Positions 58,427 through 64,000 of a DNA stretch of 64,000 nucleotides are shown here, piece by piece. A program made the translations under genes and the position numbers. Source of the stretch: Methylomonas subterranea (GTDB taxonomy: Bacteria > Pseudomonadota > Gammaproteobacteria > Methylococcales > Methylomonadaceae); the NCBI RefSeq assembly GCF_024505185.1, contig NZ_JANIBJ010000023.1:1-64000 (forward strand), given 5' to 3'. Under the pieces are notes generated by a model. It ran no database searches, was not told where the DNA came from, and saw nothing but the letters and a program-made list of their open reading frames with translations. How positions within the stretch are numbered: the stretch's first letter is position 1; each line of letters starts with the position of its first letter.

Positions 58427-59680
58427 ATGAATGATTCGACATTAAAACCCCGCCCGTCCGGGTTGGGTTACCTTATCAATCGTATCCAGACATTATTTGT
58501 CAGCATGCTGCGCATCTGGACGATTCCAATTGTGTTGATGCTGAGCGTGTCGTCCGGCTTTACCACTTATTACGGCTTGTCGCATTTTATTACTCCCTGG
58601 ATTGCGCTGATCATCACCATCGCCATTCAATCGATCATTGTGATTTGTTCGCTGGAAATGGCCGGGATACACTGGGCCGCCAATCGAACCCGGTACTTTT
58701 CCGTGCTGGCCTCGCTTTGCATTGCCGTGACGGCATCGATTACGTTTTCGTATTTCAAATTCTACGAAATTTCCGAACGGGAAACCCTGCACATCGATAG
58801 GGTGCAGCGGATCAGGCTGGACATCAAAACCTATCTTGCCAACGTACTCGAGCAAAAAGGTCAATTGCTGCAAAAACATCAACAGGCTCTGGAGCGGGCC
58901 TCGGCCGATGTTTCGCGGGCCTATTTCGGTACCCACGATCAAATTGCCCCCGCTTATAAAAATCAGGTCGGAGAGGGGCCTTTCTGGCGGCATTACAATC
59001 AGATTTATCAGGAGAAAAAGCAGGCCTTTCAGCTCCGGGAACAGGCTTTTCTGGAATTGGACAGCAAGATTCGTCAGCTGCAAGCCAGTTTGGGCGAGCT
59101 GGATATCGCCCAAAATCGGGAGACAGCTTATTACCTGATGCTGAAAAATTATCAGGACATACAACTGATAGTGAATCAACTGGCCAGCAGCGCCGGTTTA
59201 AGCTTGCCCGATGCGCCCATGTTGATGAGCTACACCCAATTCGCGGAGGATGTAAAGCCGTCCTTCGCCATGTGGCGGGGGTTTTCCTGGTTTGCTTTTG
59301 CTTGCGCGGCCATGGTGGATTTTTTTACCGTCTTGTTATCGTACCGCTTGGAATTTACCGCGCCCGGCCCCTTGACCGCGCAGGAAGAAGAGTTGATATT
59401 CGAATGCCTGCGGCAGTTTTCGGAATTTCGCATCAATCAAAACGACGAACTGGAGATGGTCATCGAAAAATCCGAGCTCGAAAAAGCCCGGCGTTATTCG
59501 GATTGGTCGCGGATGTTCGTGGTCGGGCTGCTGTTGAGCCGGGGGTTTTTAAGGAAAGTGGATGCGCGCACCGTCGAATTCGCCCCTAGTCTTTACCCGT
59601 TGATTGCCGAAAAAATGTCGGACAAGATAGCCGCTCTTAAAGCCAAATCGCTGGTTAAATTGCCGGCCGACCCGTCATGA
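58427..59680 (+). CDS. Multi-span membrane protein with coiled-coil loop, unknown function
   Basis: 417 residues from ATG 58427. Three hydrophobic segments lie near residues 27-48, 53-73 and 85-105, and a fourth near 283-303. Between the third and fourth is a ~175-residue, probably coiled-coil loop (many Q, E, K, R). The C-terminal ~110 residues are soluble. The family is not recognised. Its stop overlaps the start of the next gene by four bases (ATGA), so the two products probably act together. Confidence 0.75.
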   Translation: MNDSTLKPRPSGLGYLINRIQTLFVSMLRIWTIPIVLMLSVSSGFTTYYGLSHFITPWIALIITIAIQSIIVICSLEMAGIHWAANRTRYFSVLASLCIAVTASITFSYFKFYEISERETLHIDRVQRIRLDIKTYLANVLEQKGQLLQKHQQALERASADVSRAYFGTHDQIAPAYKNQVGEGPFWRHYNQIYQEKKQAFQLREQAFLELDSKIRQLQASLGELDIAQNRETAYYLMLKNYQDIQLIVNQLASSAGLSLPDAPMLMSYTQFAEDVKPSFAMWRGFSWFAFACAAMVDFFTVLLSYRLEFTAPGPLTAQEEELIFECLRQFSEFRINQNDELEMVIEKSELEKARRYSDWSRMFVVGLLLSRGFLRKVDARTVEFAPSLYPLIAEKMSDKIAALKAKSLVKLPADPS

Positions 59681-60744
59681 ACAACTCCGATGCCGAACTG
59701 GAAGCGTGGTTGGCGGGTGAGGATCTGTTCCTGCCCGCGCTTCAGGATCCCGAACACTGGGTTGCCGGTTTCGATCCCGACAGACAATTGGTGTTGCTTA
59801 AAATTGGTCCGTTCCAACGCCTGTTTTTACGCCCCCCGAAATTTACCAAGCGTTTCTATCACCAGCTATTCCCGCTAACTATCGAAACCTGGCCGTATCG
59901 GCGGCGGGTGCAATTATTCGACGACTTTTGCACGGTGGATATCACGCTGGATCTGCGCTTTCAGGCCACCTTGAATTATGTGCAAAAGAATACGGAAGTG
60001 CTGGAGGACATCAATTCGCATATTCAAGGATTGTATGCCGCCGTTATCGAAGACAAAATCCAGCAGGAGTTGAATAAACTGGCCGATGGCGCTTGGGTGC
60101 GGGATGGTTTAGCGGAACATGAGAAACGGATTGCCATTAGTGTTTGCGAAGTCCTGACCCAACAGCATATTCAGGCCGAAGCTATCTGCCGGATGAGCGT
60201 CAGCTTTATCGACTTCCCCGAGGTTCAGTTGGGCAAGGATAGCGTTTATCTGCATATGCTGAAGAAAACCTTTGAATTAAACCAGGAAAAAAATCTGGAA
60301 CGCCAACGCCAACAGCGTCTGAACGAACAACAGGTCCTGTCCGAAAAACAGTTGGAACTGGAGCATCTGAAACAAGTGGCCGAAATGCAGCGTCAGTTGC
60401 AGTTGGCCGAAGCCGAAGCGCAAATCCGTTTGTTACAGGATAAGGAGCAACAACTTGCCCGGCAACTGGAAGTCGAAAGGCGCTTGCATTCGGTACAAGT
60501 CGAGCACGAGCAACAGCTTAAGGAAATGAGTTTTGAACTTGAATTGCGCACCCAGCAAGAGCTCGAAGCACGCCGCAGAGTAGCGGAAGCTGAGCAGATG
60601 ACTGAGCGCCTGGCGCATCAGGCTGACATGGAAGATAAACAGACCCTGGCTGAAATTCAACGGCGGGAGTCTGCCCGGCGGCGCTGGTCGGAAGCTGATA
60701 AGGCCGAAACCGATTTGCCATCCGACAGAGAGATGGACGCATAG
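59677..60744 (+). CDS. SPFH-like protein with long coiled coil, unknown function
   Basis: 355 residues, coupled to the membrane protein before it. The N-terminal half looks like an SPFH/band-7 domain without its usual membrane anchor (F-D-D-F-C-T-V-D-I-T-L-D-L-R-F and a helical region with Y-V-Q-K-N-T-E-V-L). The C-terminal half (about 195-340) is an unbroken coiled coil rich in Q, E, R and L. SPFH proteins form large ring assemblies on membranes. Here the membrane part could be supplied by the partner. The domain call is moderate. Confidence 0.65.
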   Translation: MNNSDAELEAWLAGEDLFLPALQDPEHWVAGFDPDRQLVLLKIGPFQRLFLRPPKFTKRFYHQLFPLTIETWPYRRRVQLFDDFCTVDITLDLRFQATLNYVQKNTEVLEDINSHIQGLYAAVIEDKIQQELNKLADGAWVRDGLAEHEKRIAISVCEVLTQQHIQAEAICRMSVSFIDFPEVQLGKDSVYLHMLKKTFELNQEKNLERQRQQRLNEQQVLSEKQLELEHLKQVAEMQRQLQLAEAEAQIRLLQDKEQQLARQLEVERRLHSVQVEHEQQLKEMSFELELRTQQELEARRRVAEAEQMTERLAHQADMEDKQTLAEIQRRESARRRWSEADKAETDLPSDREMDA

Positions 60745-60748
60745 GCCG

Positions 60749-60901
60749 ACTTTGTCGGACGTAAGCAAGGCCGTCTACCCACCGATACCAAAAGGGCACA
60801 AGAGCGGGCATTCAGTGCCATGGATGGCAAGCTTAGCTCCGTCCCTGGAGTCTGGGGAAGCCCTACCGAAATGACCAGCGCTATCGAGAATCCGACAAAG
60901 T
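60749..60901. repeat. Possible MITE-like element
   Basis: ACTTTGTCGGA at 60749-60759 is repeated inverted as TCCGACAAAGT at 60891-60901, enclosing about 130 bases without a gene. The left end is also a local palindrome (CCGAC-TTT-GTCGG). No target-site duplication is obvious, so the element call is tentative. Confidence 0.35.
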
Positions 60902-60937
60902 AGAAATTGGGAATTTATTCCCGGAAAGCGCGGAGCT

Positions 60938-61771
60938 CTAATCGTTTAAGCCTTCGAGGTTGGATTTTAGCGCGGTGATTTCGGCGAGCTTGGCGTCGAA
61001 AAATGCCTCGGACAAGCCGATTTTTTCGCCAATCGCTAAGGGAAGCGCCGCCAAAATGTCTGCTTCGTTTCGTCCTTTGTCAACCGCGTCGCTGATAAAT
61101 TGAGCCAAATGTAGGCAACAGGCGATAGGGGAGGGTTGCTGATAGGTCAAGGGCTCTCCCGAATGCTGAATGGCCTCAATCAATTCGTCGCCGAACTTCC
61201 AGCGTCGACACAATTCCGCGCAAACATCTTGGTTGGTAAAACCCAGACAGTTCCTTTCAAATGTGGCGCGCGAAGAATGCCCGGCCCGAGTATGTTGATC
61301 GATTTCGTTGGCTTCGCTGGGTAATCCGATGTGTATCAAAAGGTTGCCCAGGTTGCCGATCAGGCCGGCGGTATAGGCAATGTCGCCCGAGAGTTTTGAC
61401 TGTTCGGCAAGCCATTTGGCATAAACGGCCGTTCTAAAGCAGTTGTTCCAGAATTTTCTCAGATCGAAGTTTTCGATCTTGGGCATTGAACAGACAATGC
61501 CGGACGTAATGACCAGCGTCTTCAATTGATTCATCCCCAGCATGACCGTGGCTTCATCGATCGAATTGATTTTTCGCGATAAGCCAAAATGCGCGGAGTT
61601 AACCAAGCGTAAAATTTTCAGTGAAATGACTTGCTCTTTTTCGACATTTTTTGCGATGTCCAGCATTTCCGCCTGGGGATCGTTGAGTTGGTTAATGATG
61701 GTTCTAACGACTTCCGGAATTTGCGGCAGTTTGGGAATGTTATCGAACAACTGGTTCATCTGAATCGGCAT
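60938..61771 (-). CDS. HDOD domain protein
   Basis: 277 residues from ATG 61771 with AAGGAT upstream on the minus strand; a longer frame to 61834 lacks such a site. Typical HDOD blocks: L-P-Q-I-P-E-V-V, V-I-S-L-K-I-L-R-L-V-N-S-A-x-F-G, I-x-S-I-D-E-A-T-V-M-L-G, then Y-T-A-G-L-I-G-N-L-G. The HD catalytic residues are replaced, as in this signalling-output domain. No other domain is attached. Confidence 0.9.
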   Translation of the reverse strand: MPIQMNQLFDNIPKLPQIPEVVRTIINQLNDPQAEMLDIAKNVEKEQVISLKILRLVNSAHFGLSRKINSIDEATVMLGMNQLKTLVITSGIVCSMPKIENFDLRKFWNNCFRTAVYAKWLAEQSKLSGDIAYTAGLIGNLGNLLIHIGLPSEANEIDQHTRAGHSSRATFERNCLGFTNQDVCAELCRRWKFGDELIEAIQHSGEPLTYQQPSPIACCLHLAQFISDAVDKGRNEADILAALPLAIGEKIGLSEAFFDAKLAEITALKSNLEGLND

Positions 61772-62045
61772 ATGGGAGGCATCCTTGAAAAGTGAAAAGC
61801 CCCACCAGTTTAGTTGAATCCCGTGTTCGATCAATACGGCAAGGCTTAAAAATTTTTCTCCGTGCCTGATTAGGGGGTGTGCGATGTTCGAGGTATGCGC
61901 GGAATCGATTTTAATGCCGGGTAAATGTCGATAAAGCTGGATACTGGTGAGGATTTTTATAATAATCAGGATGGCGAAAACGGCGGGCGAGCGAGAGCCC
62001 CGTGGGCTTTCCGTCTAACAATAATAACCACAATGAGGTGATACC

Positions 62046-62441
62046 ATGCTAGCTAAAATTGCAGTTGCCGATTACATGTCCAGACATCCCGTAACGGTCG
62101 GTCCGGACACGGAAGTGTCTCTGGCGTTCAAGAAGATGTTGGATCACAAGATCACCAGCGTGCCGGTCGTGGACAGTCACGGCAAATTGCTGGGGATTTT
62201 TTCTGAAAAGGATGGCATGAAAATTGTCATTGAGTCTGCGTATAACCAAAGCATGACCGGCAAGGTCAGCGAGTTCATGACGCCAACGCCGCTGGTGGTG
62301 GATGTTGAGGAAAGCTTGGTCGACGTTGCCGCCAAATTTCAAAATTCTCCGATCAGGAGTTTTCCGGTGTTTCAAGACGGCGCCATGGTGGGCATGATCA
62401 GCCGTGTCGATGTTCTAAGGGCATTGGTATCCGCTCATTGA
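62046..62441 (+). CDS. Two-CBS-domain protein
   Basis: 131 residues with GAGGTG upstream. Two CBS motifs: about 10-60 (T-S-V-P-V-V-D-S-H-G-K-L-L-G-I) and about 75-128 (R-S-F-P-V-F-Q-D-G-A-M-V-G-M-I-S-R-x-D-V). Stand-alone CBS pairs bind adenine nucleotides and act as energy sensors. The target is unknown. Confidence 0.92.
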   Translation: MLAKIAVADYMSRHPVTVGPDTEVSLAFKKMLDHKITSVPVVDSHGKLLGIFSEKDGMKIVIESAYNQSMTGKVSEFMTPTPLVVDVEESLVDVAAKFQNSPIRSFPVFQDGAMVGMISRVDVLRALVSAH

Positions 62442-62510
62442 TGCGTTCGACTTTAAGATTGTGATGTAACTTAACGCCGTAGCAAGAATTTTTAACCAAC
62501 AGGAACGTAT

Positions 62511-62675
62511 ATGCAGCATGAAAATCCCGACCAGGGTAGCAAGCGTGTCAAAAACATCGCGGCGGTATTGTATTTGTTATTGATGTTATTCGTGGTCGGC
62601 GGGACCTATTGGCATCAACAGCAAGATGGGTCGGAATCCGCAAACGCATCGGATGGATCCGAAGCAGTCCGATAG
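62511..62675 (+). CDS. Small single-span membrane protein
   Basis: 54 residues from ATG 62511, with AGGA at 62501-62504. A basic N-terminal part (G-S-K-R-V-K-N) leads into one hydrophobic helix at about 16-33 (I-A-A-V-L-Y-L-L-L-M-L-F-V-V-G-G), then a Gln/Ser/Glu-rich periplasmic-type tail. The start site and the clean membrane-protein composition argue it is real; the family is not recognised. Confidence 0.6.
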   Translation: MQHENPDQGSKRVKNIAAVLYLLLMLFVVGGTYWHQQQDGSESANASDGSEAVR

Positions 62676-62858
62676 ATTCTGTTGAATTTGTTTCACGCGA
62701 AACTCTTAATGTGGCATTACAAATCACTTTAACCATGTCCATTAATCAACATTAAATATATTTAATAACTATTTGATTATAATGATTTTATGTAATTTAT
62801 TTTTTGATGATTTTGCAATGTTTCGCATTACCTGTTTTCCGAGCGCGGGAGGGATGGC

Positions 62859-63554
62859 ATGCAAACGGTATTGATTACCGGGGCCAATCGCGGCTTGGGG
62901 CTGGAGTTTTGCAGGCAATATCTGCAGTCGGGTTGGCGGGTAATCGCAACCTGCCGACAACCCGCCGCGGCTAAGGCATTGAACGATTTGGCCCGGCACC
63001 ATCGGGATCTACAGGTTTACAATCTGGATGTGGCGGATTTTTCCCAAATCGATGCATTGAGCGGCTCCTTGGCCGAATTGGACTTGGATGTGTTGTTAAA
63101 CAATGCCGGAGTCTATAGCGATGTCTCCGAAAATGGCTTCGGCCGCCTGGATTACCCGGCCTGGTCGGAGGCATTTTGGGTGAACAGCATGGCGCCGGTT
63201 AAACTGGCCGAGGCTTTTCTGCCGCAAATCAAACGGGGACGGAAAAAGCTGATTGTTTCCGTCAGCAGTCTCATGGGGAGTATTACGGACAATACCAGCG
63301 GTGGCAGTTTGCAATACCGCTCCAGCAAGGCCGGGCTGAATGCGGCCATGAAAAGCTTGGCGATTGATCTGCGCCGACAAGACATCGCAGTGTTGATATT
63401 GCATCCAGGCTGGGTAAGAACCGATATGGGCGGTAAAAATGCGCTAATCGATGTCGACGAGAGTGTTGCCGGCATGCGGCGGTGTATTGACGAATTTACT
63501 CTGGCACAGTCCGGTAGCTTTCTAAAGTATGACGGCACGCCGTTGCCCTGGTGA
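62859..63554 (+). CDS. Short-chain dehydrogenase/reductase
   Basis: 231 residues. NAD(P)-binding T-G-A-N-R-G-L-G near the start, N-N-A-G at about 86, the catalytic Ser in V-S-V-S-S-L-M-G, and the Y-x3-K pair in Q-Y-R-S-S-K-A-G. H-P-G-W-V-R-T-D-M-G closes the fold. It resembles the C-factor-like SDR group. The substrate is unknown. Confidence 0.92.
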   Translation: MQTVLITGANRGLGLEFCRQYLQSGWRVIATCRQPAAAKALNDLARHHRDLQVYNLDVADFSQIDALSGSLAELDLDVLLNNAGVYSDVSENGFGRLDYPAWSEAFWVNSMAPVKLAEAFLPQIKRGRKKLIVSVSSLMGSITDNTSGGSLQYRSSKAGLNAAMKSLAIDLRRQDIAVLILHPGWVRTDMGGKNALIDVDESVAGMRRCIDEFTLAQSGSFLKYDGTPLPW

Positions 63555-63807
63555 ATTTTACCCTCGGGCTTAAATTTAGTGGTTGACATTGCGGTTTATA
63601 TTTCAGGTTATGCACAAACACTAATTTTGCTTAACGCGCAAAAAATGCTTGACAGGGCAACTTATTGAAATTCAGGTAAAAATGCGTAAGCTGTTGAAAT
63701 AAAATGAATATATTGGCGTGGTCAAGTTTGATCCAATCTAAGGAAACATCAGTAAAATCAGGGCTTGTCATCCGTTTTTGACATTTAACCCACAGAGTTA
63801 TCCACAG
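63555..63807. other. AT-rich region with DnaA-box matches (possible replication-origin-like site)
   Basis: Matches to the DnaA box TTATNCACA: TTATGCACA at 63608-63616 and TTATCCACA at 63798-63806. On the opposite strand, TTACCCACA lies at 63812-63820, forming an inverted pair with the second. Between them is AT-rich sequence, including AAATAAAATGAATATATT near 63697-63714. No gene is seen in this interval. Whether it is oriC or an incidental cluster cannot be decided here. Confidence 0.4.
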
Positions 63808-64000
63808 CTATTGTGGGTAACTCGAGCATGCCGGCATCAACAATTTCATGCCTTTTATCGCCAGTTTTCCGCCAATAGGTCCCTTGCCGGCACACCGGCG
63901 CGGAATGTGATCTAAGCTTTCATTCAAGCGGCCCGCGGGCTCATCCGTGCCGCCGATTAAGACCGGCCGCTCTATTTTCTTGGCGGTTTTGCGCGGCCTT
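63808..64000 (-). CDS. Possible partial minus-strand gene running off the window
   Basis: A minus-strand frame is open from the window edge to a TAG at 63808-63810 (about 63 codons). It contains V-L-I-G-G-T-D-E-P-A-G-R-L-N-E-S. I do not recognise it, and its stop overlaps the DnaA-box region, so it may be a chance frame. Confidence 0.25.
   Translation of the reverse strand, partial: RPRKTAKKIERPVLIGGTDEPAGRLNESLDHIPRRCAGKGPIGGKLAIKGMKLLMPACSSYPQ

Overview
The window reads as a chromosomal segment of a gammaproteobacterium, most likely a methanotroph of the Methylomonas/Methylobacter kind. That is inference: the window holds an NAD-dependent formate dehydrogenase operon (fdsG-fdsB-fdsA-fdhD-fdsD), an RpoE-RseA-RseB-MucD envelope-stress operon, recB-recD, a type II secretion operon and many REP-like palindromes, but no methane oxidation gene or rRNA that would settle it.

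Layout. 1-2330: a ParE/RelE-type toxin-antitoxin pair, then a repeat nest around a REP-associated transposase (RAYT), including a second, truncated RAYT copy. 2330-12190 (minus): a DUF2247-like candidate immunity gene, a 2361-residue RHS/YD-repeat protein with a variable C-terminal tail, a secreted toroid-repeat protein and a small exported protein. 12768-18328 (minus): recD and recB. 18623-20707: a double-receiver GGDEF-EAL protein. 20856-28246 (minus): a SIR2-like protein and the formate dehydrogenase operon. 28426-35252: Fur-box-controlled bfd, then housekeeping genes (parvulin lipoprotein, BolA, YciI, YciB, DUF1244, two methyltransferases, a SPOR protein). 35606-44648: an IS remnant, then type II secretion genes F-G-H-I-J-K-L-M-(C/N-like)-D, without gspE.

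44706-52201 is the most unusual region. It encodes an NTP_transf_5 nucleotidyltransferase, five consecutive very small genes, an HPr-kinase-like protein, a PqqD-fold peptide chaperone, a lasso-B2-type transglutaminase-fold protease (opposite strand), an ABC exporter without a peptidase domain, and an ATP-grasp enzyme. The five small genes (51-55 codons, with GTG, ATG, GTG, ATG and TTG starts, most with good ribosome binding sites) encode peptides whose N-terminal halves differ. All share the exactly spaced motif W-x2-P-x-[ILM]-x2-[LI]-x-[IV]-x3-T-[ED], followed by a different tail of 10-13 residues rich in Pro, Gly, Ser, Thr or Cys. This looks like a multi-precursor RiPP (ribosomally made, modified peptide) pathway: PqqD-like leader recognition, B2-like leader cleavage, and kinase, nucleotidyltransferase and ATP-grasp enzymes as candidate tailoring steps. 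It lacks the asparagine-synthetase-like cyclase of lasso peptides and the radical SAM enzyme of PQQ, so the chemistry cannot be assigned to a known class.

52212-63554: nadB, the rpoE operon, cysK, an unusual membrane-protein/SPFH-like coiled-coil pair, an HDOD protein, a CBS-domain protein, a 54-residue single-span membrane protein and an SDR oxidoreductase. The last 450 bases are AT-rich with three DnaA-box matches, two of them in a tight inverted pair. A ~105-bp repeat occurs in opposite orientations at 1951-2056 and 46650-46759. The first copy abuts the truncated RAYT; the second lies inside the peptide-gene array, between genes 3 and 4.
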